Below are positions 7,687-15,982 of a stretch of 38,936 nt of DNA, piece by piece (the stretch's first letter is position 1; each line of letters begins with the position of its first letter). This DNA is from a virus. The position numbers and the translations under genes were made by a program. The stretch covers positions 1 through 38,936 of the IMG/VR virus record IMGVR_UViG_3300042400_000116, one strand, 5' to 3'. The notes beneath the pieces are model-generated. The model was given only the letters and a program-made list of their open reading frames with translations, searched no databases and was not told where the DNA came from.

Positions 7687-8549
7687 TGCCTGTTGTAACG
7701 AATAGTTATTCTTTCTCATTTGCTGGTATCACGTTTGGTGGAGTCGGTTCACCTTATCAAATACTTAATGTTGATGGGTTAGAAGGCTTACCTCAATTAA
7801 GAACACAAGACGACAATCGTGGCTACTCAGATGGTATGTTTTCAGGTCAAGATTTCCTAAGTGGTAGAACTGTTACTATCACATTCAATACTTTCGCTAC
7901 ATCTGGCGGAAACTCGGCGCAAACAAACTTCAATTTAATTCAAGCGAAATTGCTACCTCAGCAATCAGGCACGACTCCGCTTTACTTCATACTCCCACCT
8001 TCTGGCGAACAATTCGTAAACGCGCGTGTGCGTGGTTTGAGAACTACTGTTGATCCTAACTACACATACGGCTACATCACTTCACAGGTTGAGTTCTTTT
8101 GCCCAGACCCTAGATATTATGACAGCACACAGCAAACTGCCTCTATGGTGGTATCTGACCCTCTAGGGCGTACTTACGATAGAGTTTACAATTTAGAATA
8201 CGGCAGCGGTTCTTATGCGACTACAACCACAATCTTAAATAATGGCTGGGCTACTACTTATCCAACTGTTACAATAACAGGTCCAATAACCAATCCGATT
8301 ATTGGAAGCACGACTCAGGGTGCTTATCTACAATTTACTGGTACATATACAAATACAGATAGCCTTGTAATTAATTTACAGGATAAATTGGTTACGCTCA
8401 ACGGGGCGTCAGCGCGTAATCTGCTATCATCTGGTACATGGTTTTCCGCGCCTAGTGGAACTTCGCAATTCTACTTAACTGGCGCAGCAGGTAGCACTAC
8501 AATAGGAATTACTACCGCAACTGCGACATGGTATTCGGCTTATATCTAA
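7686..8549 (+). CDS. Distal tail protein (Dit-like)
   Basis: The 287-residue protein follows the tape measure directly, overlapping it by one base. The N-terminal half has the Dit pattern: SYSFSFAGITFGG, LPQLRTQDDNRGYSDG, then DFLSGRTVTITF, ending in the strand pair with EFFCPDPRYYDS. Dit forms the hexameric hub at the tail end to which receptor-binding parts attach. The C-terminal half is a second beta domain rich in Thr and Gly (about residues 160-287). Assignment is from motifs and position. Confidence 0.75.
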   Translation: MPVVTNSYSFSFAGITFGGVGSPYQILNVDGLEGLPQLRTQDDNRGYSDGMFSGQDFLSGRTVTITFNTFATSGGNSAQTNFNLIQAKLLPQQSGTTPLYFILPPSGEQFVNARVRGLRTTVDPNYTYGYITSQVEFFCPDPRYYDSTQQTASMVVSDPLGRTYDRVYNLEYGSGSYATTTTILNNGWATTYPTVTITGPITNPIIGSTTQGAYLQFTGTYTNTDSLVINLQDKLVTLNGASARNLLSSGTWFSAPSGTSQFYLTGAAGSTTIGITTATATWYSAYI

Positions 8550-8558
8550 GGAGATGAA

Positions 8559-9548
8559 ATGGCATTAAGAACACCGCCAAGTTGGTTACAAAATGCTTCG
8601 CACCCTGCGGAAAATGACCGATTAAGCACACAAGCAATTATTGCTTCAACAGGAATTATCGGTTCGTCATCTCTTGCCGTAACACAGAACTCTCCTGCTG
8701 GTATGTCAGTTCTTATCGCGGCTGGCTGGGCTGGAATTCTTGGTACGACGCAAGCAAACATGGGCGTATATCAGGTTTACAATGATGGAACAGCAACAGC
8801 AACTATAACGACTGCTAATCCTTCAAACCCTAGAATTGACCGAGTATGTATAACTGTCAATGACGCTTATTACACAGGCGCTCTTAATAACGTAGCGATT
8901 AACGTAGTCGCTGGAACACCTGCTGCTTCACCTGTCGCGCCTACTACTCCTGCTAACTCAATTTCATTAGCAACTATCGCTGTCGGTGCTGGCGTAACTT
9001 CTATCCTTACAGCAAACATTACCGATACAAGAGTTGATGTTACGACTAACTTACCTGTCGGTGATATAACAAATGTAACGGCTGGCACAGGACTTAGCGG
9101 TGGTGGGTCAAGTGGTTCTGTAACTTTAGCGATTGATACCGCCGTGACTGTTGATTTAACTACATCACAAACACTTACTAACAAAACTTTAACATCGCCA
9201 ACAATTAATGACCCAAAGTTAAACCTTAGTATCAACGCGAATACATCAACAACTTATACTTTTGTATTAGCAGATAATGGTAAGTTAGTAACATCAAATA
9301 ACGCCTCAGCGCAAACACTTTCCATTCCAACAAACGCAAGCGTGGCTTATCCTATTGGAACTCAAATAAACGTAGCGTGGATTACTGGCGCAGGGCAGCC
9401 AACGATTAACGCAGTTACTTCTGGAACGACAACAGTTTTATCAACAGGCGGAACTTCAACAGCACCTAAACTACGAGTAGTTAATTCTGTTGCTACTTGT
9501 ATTAAAATTGCGACTGACACATGGTTGGTCACGGGAGACATTTCCTAA
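8559..9548 (+). CDS. Tail fibre / baseplate structural protein
   Basis: This 329-residue protein follows an AAGGAGATG ribosome binding site. The N-terminal region (about 1-165) resembles baseplate upper-type domains of actinophages, with PPSWLQNASHPAENDRLS and NPRIDRVCITVND. The middle has the repeated fibre motif SQTLTNKTLTSPTIND near residues 200-216, common in phage tail fibres. The C-terminal part is a beta-rich domain found in many fibre proteins (TYTFVLADNGKLV). It probably links the tail tip to the glycine-rich adhesin encoded next, with which it overlaps (TAATG). Confidence 0.68.
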   Translation: MALRTPPSWLQNASHPAENDRLSTQAIIASTGIIGSSSLAVTQNSPAGMSVLIAAGWAGILGTTQANMGVYQVYNDGTATATITTANPSNPRIDRVCITVNDAYYTGALNNVAINVVAGTPAASPVAPTTPANSISLATIAVGAGVTSILTANITDTRVDVTTNLPVGDITNVTAGTGLSGGGSSGSVTLAIDTAVTVDLTTSQTLTNKTLTSPTINDPKLNLSINANTSTTYTFVLADNGKLVTSNNASAQTLSIPTNASVAYPIGTQINVAWITGAGQPTINAVTSGTTTVLSTGGTSTAPKLRVVNSVATCIKIATDTWLVTGDIS

Positions 9549-11302
9549 TGCCAATTTTAGGAGTTATCGCTTCTAGCATAGAAAAAAATCTAGTTGTAGA
9601 TTATCTTGTTATTGCTGGTGGCGGTGGTGGCGCAGTTTCTAACACTAACGGTCTTGGTCAAGGTGGTTCTGGTGCTGGTGGCTTGCGTTCAACAGTCACC
9701 GCAACTGGTGGTGGCGGTTCTTTAGAAACCGCATTAACTTTATTAACCAATACTTCTTTCACAGTAGTTGTTGGCGCAGGTGGTGCTGGTGGAAAAGAAA
9801 ACTCTACCGCCGATACTGGCGTATCAGGTTCGAATTCTACTTTCAGTACAATCACTAGCACAGGTGGCGGAAAAGGTGGCTCTAATGGTGGCGGTGCTGC
9901 TGCTAGTGGTGGTTCAGGTGGCGGTGCGCCAGGTGGCGCTGCTGGACAAAGTCCTGCTGCTGGTACTGCTAACCAAGGATATGCTGGTGGTACTGGTGGC
10001 GGTGGTGGTTCTCTTGTTGGCGGTGGTGGTGGTGGTGCTGGCGCAGTTGGCGTAAATGCTGAAACTGGTGGAACAGGTCGCGCTGGCGCAGGTGGCGCAG
10101 GTGTTTCAATTTCAACAATCGCAACCGCAACAGGAACAGGCGTTTCAAACTTTTACGCTGGCGGTGGTGGTGGTTCCGCTGGTGGAAGTTCAGGTGTAGG
10201 TGTACCTACTGGCGGTGCTGGTGGTTCAGGCGGTGGTGGCGCAGGTCGCGCAGATGCTACCGATGCTGGTTCGGGTACTGCTAATACAGGTAGTGGTGGT
10301 GGTGCTGGCGGAAATACAAACCTTGGATTTGGTTATGGTGGCAACGGCGGCTCAGGATTAGTTGTTGCTCGCTATTTATCTGCTACACAAAGAGCAGTTG
10401 GCGGAACTGTTGCTTCATCAGGTGGCTATTTTTACCATACATTTTTATCATCGGGCACTTTCTATACAGCAATGGCAACAGCAAAAGCAACTGGCGGTTT
10501 GATCAGCCGTGACTCAACTTACATTTATCACACATTTCTTTCATCAGGAACTTTCACTCCAACGCAATCAATAACTGCTGACATTTTAAGAATTGCTGGT
10601 GGTGGTGGTGGTGGTGCCAACAATGGTGGTGGTGGTGGTGCTGGCGGTTTACTTTATTCATCAGGGCAATCATTAACTGCTATTGCTTATACTTGTACCG
10701 TTGGCGCAGGTGGACCTGGTGGGGTGATAGCAGTCGGTCTGGGAACAAACGGAAATAACTCACAATTTGGTGGGCTGACTGCTTCCGTAGGTGGCGGTGC
10801 TGGTAACTCAGGTGGCGCGACAACTGGAGCAACAGGTGGTTCAGGTGGCGGTTCAGGTGGCGCAACTGGCGGTTCAGCAACTTCAGGTCAAGGAAATAAT
10901 GGCGGAACTGGCGGAAGCAGTCAAGGTGCTGGCGCAGGTGGCGGTGGCGGTGCTGGAGCCGTAGGTGGTAACAATTCAACAACTGTTGGTGGCGCAGGTG
11001 GCGTAGGTTCTTCAACTTATTCTTCTTGGGGTCTAGCAACAGGAACAGGTCAATTATCATCTGGAACTTATTATTATGCTGGCGGTGGCGGTGGTGCTGG
11101 AAGTAACGCTGGCGGTAGCGCTGGTGGTGCGGCAGGTTTAGGTGGTGGCGGTGCTGGAAATGCGGCAGCAATAAAATTTGGAAAACTTGGAACTGATAAC
11201 ACAGGCGGTGGTGGTGGTGGCGGTGCTGGACTTTCAGGTACAGGTAATTATCCCGGCGGTGCTGGTGGTTCAGGTATAGTTATAGTTCGTTATCTAATCT
11301 AA
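9548..11302 (+). CDS. Glycine-rich tail tip / receptor-binding protein
   Basis: I place the start at the ATG at 9548, which overlaps the upstream stop (TAATG); the protein is then 584 residues. It contains two repeats of a glycine-rich module, about residues 15-280 and 335-584. Each opens with LVIAGGGGG or LRIAGGGGG and closes with a GGSGIVIVRY-type strand. The modules are joined by two short repeats with YHTFLSSGTF. Runs of up to eight glycines suggest polyglycine-II packing, as in glycine-rich phage adhesins such as the S16 gp38 type. Such tips bind host receptors and evolve fast. Use of the GGTGGC codon pair creates many direct repeats in the DNA. Confidence 0.75.
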   Translation: MPILGVIASSIEKNLVVDYLVIAGGGGGAVSNTNGLGQGGSGAGGLRSTVTATGGGGSLETALTLLTNTSFTVVVGAGGAGGKENSTADTGVSGSNSTFSTITSTGGGKGGSNGGGAAASGGSGGGAPGGAAGQSPAAGTANQGYAGGTGGGGGSLVGGGGGGAGAVGVNAETGGTGRAGAGGAGVSISTIATATGTGVSNFYAGGGGGSAGGSSGVGVPTGGAGGSGGGGAGRADATDAGSGTANTGSGGGAGGNTNLGFGYGGNGGSGLVVARYLSATQRAVGGTVASSGGYFYHTFLSSGTFYTAMATAKATGGLISRDSTYIYHTFLSSGTFTPTQSITADILRIAGGGGGGANNGGGGGAGGLLYSSGQSLTAIAYTCTVGAGGPGGVIAVGLGTNGNNSQFGGLTASVGGGAGNSGGATTGATGGSGGGSGGATGGSATSGQGNNGGTGGSSQGAGAGGGGGAGAVGGNNSTTVGGAGGVGSSTYSSWGLATGTGQLSSGTYYYAGGGGGAGSNAGGSAGGAAGLGGGGAGNAAAIKFGKLGTDNTGGGGGGGAGLSGTGNYPGGAGGSGIVIVRYLI

Positions 11303-11313
11303 GGAGAAGGCAA

Positions 11314-11490
11314 ATGGAAAAAGTAACGCAATGTTTTAGTTATGAAGTAATAATGTTAGTTCATATTATTGCTGACGATGAAGCAACCGCTGAAGAACAA
11401 CTTAATGAAAAGGGTGGCATAGTAACTAAAAGAGAAGTAAAATTGCTAAATACTGAAATTCTGTACGGCGAAGACAAGGAAAAAATCTAA
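11314..11490 (+). CDS. Small protein (58 aa), hypothetical
   Basis: A 58-residue frame with an excellent ribosome binding site (AAGGAGAAGG) 4 bases before the ATG. Its stop overlaps the start of the next gene (TAATG). The sequence is a beta-alpha type with HIIADDEATAEEQL in the middle and a charged C-terminus (GEDKEKI). It lies between the glycine-rich tip and another tail-fibre-associated protein, so it may help fibre assembly, but no family is recognised. Confidence 0.75.
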   Translation: MEKVTQCFSYEVIMLVHIIADDEATAEEQLNEKGGIVTKREVKLLNTEILYGEDKEKI

Positions 11491-11825
11491 TGGGTCACTA
11501 CGCAAAAGTAGAAAACGGTATAGTCACACAAGTAATTGTTGCTGATGGTCCTGACTGGTGCGAGCAAAACTTAGGTGGCGAGTGGATACAAACTTCTTAC
11601 AATACTATTGGCGGAGTTCATTCAAACGGCAAATTCCCTATTCATAAAAACTACGCAGGAATTGGTTATACGTTTGATGGCATAGGATTTGCCGCACCTA
11701 GACCGTTTGAGTCATGGACTCTTGATAAAGATACATACCTATGGGCAGCGCCAACGCCTATGCCAACTGACGGCAAGTTCTATATCTGGAACGAAGAAAG
11801 TCTTTCATGGACAGAATTAGAATAA
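11490..11825 (+). CDS. Tail-fibre-associated conserved protein
   Basis: This 111-residue protein matches a small family common in aquatic phages: it opens MGHYAKVENGIVTQVIVAD, has a central GEWIQTSYNT, then NYAGIGYTFD, and ends with FESWTLD...YLWAAPTPMP...WNEESLSW. The family is often next to tail fibre genes. Its biochemical role is not established. The high aromatic content and short repeated Trp motifs suggest a compact beta protein on the fibre. Confidence 0.72.
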   Translation: MGHYAKVENGIVTQVIVADGPDWCEQNLGGEWIQTSYNTIGGVHSNGKFPIHKNYAGIGYTFDGIGFAAPRPFESWTLDKDTYLWAAPTPMPTDGKFYIWNEESLSWTELE

Positions 11826-11829
11826 TGTT

Positions 11830-12918
11830 ATGCCGACAACATACCGCTACTTGTTCGCCGACCTGCTAACTAACGAGATTCTTGCTGAGTTACCTTTAAC
11901 TGGCGTTTCTTTCACGACTCAACTGAATCAGGCTGGAACATTCTCAGGTCATTTATTATTAGGCGGTATTGACGCCGTAGAATACAACGCATACAACGCT
12001 ACAATTCCTGCTAGAACAGCCTTGTATGTTGATAGGAACGGAATACTCCTATGGGGCGGAGTAGTCTGGGGCAGAAGTTATGATAGTAAAAGTCAAAGTT
12101 TATCTATTGAAGCCAGAGAGTTTGAATCATACTTTGAAAGAAGAAGAATAACTCAAACTACCGACTTCCAAAACATTGACCAACTCGCTATCGCGCGTAA
12201 CCTAATTACGCAAGCACAATCAGCACCTTATGGAGATATCGGTGTATTGGTTGGTAGTGAAACTTCAGGCGTTACTATTTCAAGAACTTATTATGATTAC
12301 GAATACAAAGGCGTATATTCAGCCTTCCAAGATTTATCTCGTGGAGATAATGGATTTGATTTCAACATAGACGTTGCTTATGACGGCTCAGGAAACCCGA
12401 CCAAAACTTTGGCGTTAGGCTATCCAAGATTAGGTACTGCTTATTCAAGTACTTCAACTACTGTTCCAGTATTTGTATTTCCCGCTGGCAATATCGTTGA
12501 ATACAATTATCCTGAAGATGGTTCTATTGCTGCTAATACTATTTACGCTCTAGGCGCAGGTTCTAACGAAGGCAAACTAATTGTCACAGGACAAGACGCT
12601 ACTAAGTTTACAGATGGTTGGGCTTTACTTGAAGAACAATCTAACTACTCAGATGTAACAGACCAGACGTATTTACAAGATTTGGCTGATGGGCAAATTG
12701 CTGCTGTTTCATATCCACCTACAATTCTAAAAGTTTCTGTTCCAGCATTTATTGACCCTATTGTGGGAACTTATTTCATTGGAGATGACGCTCGCGTGAT
12801 GATAACAGATAATTGGTCTGCCATAAATGATGACATTTTCCGTATAGTAGGAATTACAGTTCAGCCCGGAGAGGCAGATTTAGAACGCGTGACCCTCACT
12901 CTAACGACAGGAACTTGA
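11830..12918 (+). CDS. Tail-tip protein, ReqiPepy6 gp37-like (Tal-like)
   Basis: The 362-residue protein has an N-terminal beta domain (YRYLFADLLTNEILAELPL, SFTTQLNQAGTFSGHL) and the segment LYVDRNGILLWGGVVWGR, followed by SLSIEAREFESYFERR. These are the hallmarks of the siphovirus ReqiPepy6 gp37-like family, a gp27/Tal-type protein that closes the tail tube at the tip. Its C-terminal part (FRIVGITVQPGEADLERVTLTL) also fits. It lies after the fibre and tip genes and not directly after Dit, a rearranged order. Confidence 0.75.
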   Translation: MPTTYRYLFADLLTNEILAELPLTGVSFTTQLNQAGTFSGHLLLGGIDAVEYNAYNATIPARTALYVDRNGILLWGGVVWGRSYDSKSQSLSIEAREFESYFERRRITQTTDFQNIDQLAIARNLITQAQSAPYGDIGVLVGSETSGVTISRTYYDYEYKGVYSAFQDLSRGDNGFDFNIDVAYDGSGNPTKTLALGYPRLGTAYSSTSTTVPVFVFPAGNIVEYNYPEDGSIAANTIYALGAGSNEGKLIVTGQDATKFTDGWALLEEQSNYSDVTDQTYLQDLADGQIAAVSYPPTILKVSVPAFIDPIVGTYFIGDDARVMITDNWSAINDDIFRIVGITVQPGEADLERVTLTLTTGT

Positions 12919-12919
12919 T

Positions 12920-13135
12920 ATGGGATACATAAATCAACCACCTGACCTAAGAATTATGTTTGCCGACATAGACTCACGCTTGCGTAAATTAGAAACTGCT
13001 GTGAGATTCACATTTCCTGCTGTAACATCAGACCCTACGAATTACCGAATTGGTGACGCGTGGTTAAATACAACTACTAATCAAGCAAAGATTGTGGACT
13101 CGGCTGGCACAGTTCGCATACTTACTTGGACATAA
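12920..13135 (+). CDS. Small tail-tip-associated protein, hypothetical
   Basis: A 71-residue protein starting two bases after the Tal-like gene. A short N-terminal helix (IMFADIDSRLRKLETA) resembles a trimerising coiled coil. It is followed by NYRIGDAWLNTTTNQAKIVDSAG, a strand pair of the kind seen at the ends of phage fibre proteins. It is probably a small virion-tip component. No named family is assigned. Confidence 0.65.
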   Translation: MGYINQPPDLRIMFADIDSRLRKLETAVRFTFPAVTSDPTNYRIGDAWLNTTTNQAKIVDSAGTVRILTWT

Positions 13136-13150
13136 CCCGAAGGGGCGCAA

Positions 13151-13369
13151 ATGACCGCAGTTGATTGGGCAGCATTAGCAGTATCAGTAAGCACACTTAT
13201 CGGTGCGCTCGCTATTGCTGTTCGCTTCTTAACGAAACAATTCTTGTCTGAATTGAAACCGAATGGCGGTTCAAGTTTGCGTGACGAGGTCAATAGACAA
13301 AGCGACGCAATCAAGCGTCTGGAAAACAGATTGGATTCTATATACATCATGCTAATGGACAAAAGATGA
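13151..13369 (+). CDS. Small membrane protein with coiled coil, lysis-region (holin-like)
   Basis: The 72-residue protein has one membrane segment (about residues 5-28) followed by a charged helix with heptad pattern (about residues 43-68, SLRDEVNRQSDAIKRLENRLDSIY). Its stop overlaps the endolysin start (ATGATAG). Location and shape suggest a holin or holin modulator. The related holin-like gene at 13836 makes a two-component holin system possible. Ribosome binding site is GAAGGGG. Confidence 0.62.
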   Translation: MTAVDWAALAVSVSTLIGALAIAVRFLTKQFLSELKPNGGSSLRDEVNRQSDAIKRLENRLDSIYIMLMDKR

Positions 13370-13821
13370 TAGACGTAACAGCAATCGCTAAATCACAACT
13401 TGGTTATCAAGAACATGGCAACAACGACACTATGTACGGAAAGTGGTACGGGTTGAATAATCAACCTTGGTGCGCGATGTTCGTTTCATGGTGCTTCTCT
13501 GAAGCAGGGCAATCCCGATTGGTTGCTGCTTCAACTAAGAAAGGTTTCGCGTCATGTGACGCAGGATTGAAATGGTTCGTTAAGCATAATAAGACTGTTC
13601 CTATCGGACAGGCTAAAGAAGGCGACATTGTATTCTTTCAATTTGACGCTGACGCTCAACCTGACCATGTAGGTATCGTTGTTAAGAACGATGGAAAGCG
13701 TTACTTAACCTGCGTTGAAGGAAATACATCAGGCGATAAAAAAGGAAGTCAAGCAAATGGCGATGGTGTATATCTAAAGAAGCGCGATTATGCTACTGTT
13801 ATGTCTGTTGCTCGCCCCTAG
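13366..13821 (+). CDS. Endolysin, CHAP-domain peptidoglycan hydrolase
   Basis: This 151-residue enzyme is a single CHAP domain. The catalytic cysteine is Cys36 in QPWCAMFVSWCF and the histidine is His101 in QPDHVGIVV, with Glu118 and Asn120 in CVEGNTS as the likely third residue. CHAP enzymes cut peptidoglycan peptide cross-links or the amide bond to muramic acid. There is no signal peptide and no cell-wall-binding domain, so release depends on a holin. The gene is flanked by two small membrane proteins, forming the lysis cassette. Confidence 0.85.
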   Translation: MIDVTAIAKSQLGYQEHGNNDTMYGKWYGLNNQPWCAMFVSWCFSEAGQSRLVAASTKKGFASCDAGLKWFVKHNKTVPIGQAKEGDIVFFQFDADAQPDHVGIVVKNDGKRYLTCVEGNTSGDKKGSQANGDGVYLKKRDYATVMSVARP

Positions 13822-13835
13822 GGAAGGAAAGAGAA

Positions 13836-14093
13836 ATGGTTAAAGAATCAGTAATGAAATCAGTTATTAAATCCTATGTTCGTGGTGTCCTAATTGCTAT
13901 TACACCTTTGATTTCTATTCACAACACAGACCCTATGGCTTATCTAGTCGCTATCTTTGCTGGCGTCATTGGACCTGCTTTGCGCGCGATGGACAGTAAA
14001 GACCCTGCGTTTGGCATGGTTGCTGATATTGCTGAAGTTGAGATTGATAAACTTGCTAAGGCTTCCGCTAAGAAGAAGCAGACTAAGAGTTAA
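13836..14093 (+). CDS. Probable holin
   Basis: The 85-residue protein has two hydrophobic segments (about residues 15-28 and 34-50) separated by a short turn with Asn and Pro, then a charged Lys-rich tail (KLAKASAKKKQTKS). This is a common holin layout. The ATG at 13836 follows GGAAGGAAAGAG; an ATG at 13854 is an alternative start, which would give the dual-start pattern of some holins. It follows the endolysin directly. Confidence 0.65.
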   Translation: MVKESVMKSVIKSYVRGVLIAITPLISIHNTDPMAYLVAIFAGVIGPALRAMDSKDPAFGMVADIAEVEIDKLAKASAKKKQTKS

Positions 14094-14095
14094 TC

Positions 14096-14344
14096 ATGGG
14101 TTTGCTGGAGGCGCTTATCAACGAAGGCAACTTTCCTAAGACTCGCAGGTCATACTGCTCTGTCTGTAATTTACTAGGTAGTTTAGACAATAAAGAACGC
14201 GAAGCATTAGAAGCGCGTATGTCTGATAAGCAAGTAAGTCACACAGCATTATCGCTCGTTCTGCGTTCTAATGGATTTGACATTAGTGACGGAACTATCG
14301 GGCGACACAGAAGGAAGGTTTGTGGCGGTGTCGCTAAAAAATGA
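14096..14344 (+). CDS. Small HTH-type DNA-binding protein
   Basis: The 82-residue protein contains a CxxC pair (YCSVCNLL, about residues 20-24) and a predicted helix-turn-helix (about 40-70, with SHTALSLVLRSNGFDISDGTIGRHRRKVC). Similar small proteins precede metallophosphoesterase genes in actinophages. They have been likened to DNA-binding or terminase-like regulators. The true small terminase is at 31271, so I favour a regulatory or accessory role. Its end overlaps the next gene by 17 bases. Confidence 0.68.
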   Translation: MGLLEALINEGNFPKTRRSYCSVCNLLGSLDNKEREALEARMSDKQVSHTALSLVLRSNGFDISDGTIGRHRRKVCGGVAKK

Positions 14345-15359
14345 TTTAGATAAACTGGCGTTAGAAGCAGACCCAGAAATAAAAGAACTTCGCAAGACGC
14401 TTCAGCGCACCCTAAAAGAATTACAGAAAACTAAGCAACGTACAGATGAATTAGTTGAAGCAACAATTCAGGCTTCTTATGACGCGGTAATCGCACTAGG
14501 TAAAATACCAGCAGTTCCTGAAGTCATAACTGATAAACGAAAAACGAAACCTGAAGTTGCGTTGTGGCATTTGACAGACTGGCAAGGTGCTAAGAAAACT
14601 TCCAGTTATGACAGCGAAGTTATGAAAAAGCGCGTCATGTCTTTCTGCGAGCGCGCTGTTCGTATCACAGACATTCAACGAGCTGACCACCCTGTAAAAG
14701 ATGTAACAATCATGTTCGGTGGCGATATGGTTGAAGGACTATTCAACTTCCCTAGTCAAGCATTTGAAATTGACGCTACATTATTTGAACAGTATGTCAA
14801 TGTATCTAGGCTTTGCGTTGATGTAGTGCGATTCGCCCTAGCAAACTATGAGAAAGTAACTGTAGTTGCTGAGTGGGGTAATCACGGACGTATAGGATCA
14901 AAGCGCGATAACGTGCCTAGAAGCGATAACTTTGACCGCATGTGCTATGAGTTAGCACGTCAATTATTAGCAGGTGAAAAGCGATTGAATTGGCAGGATT
15001 GCCCAGAGGATATTCAGCGCGTTGAAATAGGCGCGTATAAAGCATTACTAATTCACGGTGACGAAGTAGGGCGAAATGGTTTCGCTAGTCCAGGCGCAAT
15101 AGTTCAACATGCTAATCGCTGGCGTTCGGGTGCTTATCCTTGGGATTTCAGAGATGTTTACATCGGGCATTATCACACTCATGCGGAATGGGCGATGGCG
15201 AACGGACAAGGTTCTGTTTATCAAACTGGTTCAACTGAATCAGACAATCGTTATGCTGGCGTAATGTTGGCTGCTAGCGCGACACCTTCACAACGATTAC
15301 ACTTCATTGACCCTGTCAAAGGACGCGTAACTGCGGCGTATAAAGTTTGGTTGGACTAA
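14328..15359 (+). CDS. Calcineurin-like metallophosphoesterase
   Basis: A 343-residue protein from a GTG at 14328, chosen because AAGGAAGG (14311-14318) lies 9 bases upstream; the next in-frame GTG upstream is at 14322. After an N-terminal helical region it shows the metal-binding motifs of the family in order: HLTDWQ, FGGDMVEG, EWGNHGR, LIHGDE and GHYHTH. These bind two metal ions and act on phosphodiesters or phosphomonoesters. Phage members often resemble DNA-repair nucleases of the Mre11 class. The first motif is D-W-Q and not the usual D-x-H, as in several phage homologues. It lies near the end of the late gene block. Confidence 0.82.
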   Translation: MSLKNDLDKLALEADPEIKELRKTLQRTLKELQKTKQRTDELVEATIQASYDAVIALGKIPAVPEVITDKRKTKPEVALWHLTDWQGAKKTSSYDSEVMKKRVMSFCERAVRITDIQRADHPVKDVTIMFGGDMVEGLFNFPSQAFEIDATLFEQYVNVSRLCVDVVRFALANYEKVTVVAEWGNHGRIGSKRDNVPRSDNFDRMCYELARQLLAGEKRLNWQDCPEDIQRVEIGAYKALLIHGDEVGRNGFASPGAIVQHANRWRSGAYPWDFRDVYIGHYHTHAEWAMANGQGSVYQTGSTESDNRYAGVMLAASATPSQRLHFIDPVKGRVTAAYKVWLD

Positions 15360-15628
15360 TGGAATTACAAGATGTGCTTGCTGAGGCAAGTTGTTTGATT
15401 TCAGGACCACGTCAAGATACCTACGGCGACATTCGCAAGAACTGGGAACGAACAGGAATTATCTGGGCAGCAATTCTAGGGTTAGATGAACCGATAAATG
15501 CTTCAACAGTTGGAGTGATGTTTGCTGGGGCAAAGATTTCACGAATGTCAGCCGACCTAACTCACATAGATAATTACGTTGACGCTATCGCTTATCTCGC
15601 TGGGTCTGCTGAAATAGCAACCGAGTAA
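15359..15628 (+). CDS. DUF6378-type phage protein
   Basis: This 89-residue protein starts at the ATG overlapping the upstream stop (TAATG). The motif GPRQDTYGD at residues 20-28, followed by NWERTGIIWAAILGL and a terminal helix with VGVMFAGAKISR, is the pattern of the DUF6378 family, found in many phages. The function is unknown. Its stop codon abuts the stop codon of the minus-strand gene that follows, so transcription converges here. Confidence 0.75.
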   Translation: MELQDVLAEASCLISGPRQDTYGDIRKNWERTGIIWAAILGLDEPINASTVGVMFAGAKISRMSADLTHIDNYVDAIAYLAGSAEIATE

Positions 15629-15859
15629 TTATTCCGCGTCTTCTTCCTCATCTGTATCCCACTCATAATGAGCGAAATCCCTGATATCGCATTCAGCCTC
15701 TTTAGCCTTATCCAATACAGCGTTGAATAATTCAAAAGCACGATTGCTTAAATCAGTCATCTGGTCTGGATAAGATGAATGATGTTCAACTTCAATGTAT
15801 AACTGGTGTAAACCAATTACTATCTTCGCCTTTGGCGGTGAACTTGGATTCTGGGGCAT
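15629..15859 (-). CDS. Small acidic protein on the minus strand, hypothetical
   Basis: This is the only clear minus-strand gene. The ATG at 15859 gives 76 residues starting MPQNPSSPPKAKIVIG. A GTG at 15922 or an ATG at 15904 could extend it by up to 21 residues. The protein has a strand, a helix with TDLSNRAFELFNAVLDKAKE, and a very acidic end (DTDEEEDAE). Similar small proteins with SNRA-type helices occur in actinophages without known function. It runs divergently from the early promoter at 15947 and ends exactly at the stop codon of the late operon. A regulator of early genes would fit the position, but this is speculation. Confidence 0.6.
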   Translation of the reverse strand: MPQNPSSPPKAKIVIGLHQLYIEVEHHSSYPDQMTDLSNRAFELFNAVLDKAKEAECDIRDFAHYEWDTDEEEDAE

Positions 15860-15946
15860 AAGACAAGAATAGCCCCTGATAAGGCTGACAGCTAAATTGT
15901 CCATGAAAACACGATAAAGCACTCTAGGCGCGCCTTGCCTTGCCCC

Positions 15947-15976
15947 TTGTCATAGGACAGTCTGACCCTGTATACT
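15947..15976 (+). promoter_or_regulatory. Probable early promoter (TTGTCA-N18-TATACT)
   Basis: TTGTCA at 15947-15952 and TATACT at 15971-15976 are each one base from the sigma-70-type consensus, with an 18-nt spacer. Transcription would start near 15983. It is the best promoter seen in the window and drives the non-coding leader and the early operon. An 8-base palindrome GGCGCGCC at 15927-15934 lies 12 bases upstream of the -35, and CCTTGTCA occurs twice (15945 and 15980). Confidence 0.7.
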
Positions 15977-15982
15977 TAACCT

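Noticed and set aside
9768-10055. 95-residue plus-strand reading frame rich in Val and Leu
   Set aside because: It is the second frame of the GGT/GGC repeats inside the adhesin gene.
10680-11171. 163-residue minus-strand reading frame
   Set aside because: It is the antisense shadow of the glycine-rich repeats, giving a His/Arg/Leu low-complexity protein with no start signal.
14096-14344. Small terminase subunit at 14096
   Set aside because: The HTH there might suggest it, but a typical small terminase lies next to the large subunit at 31271.
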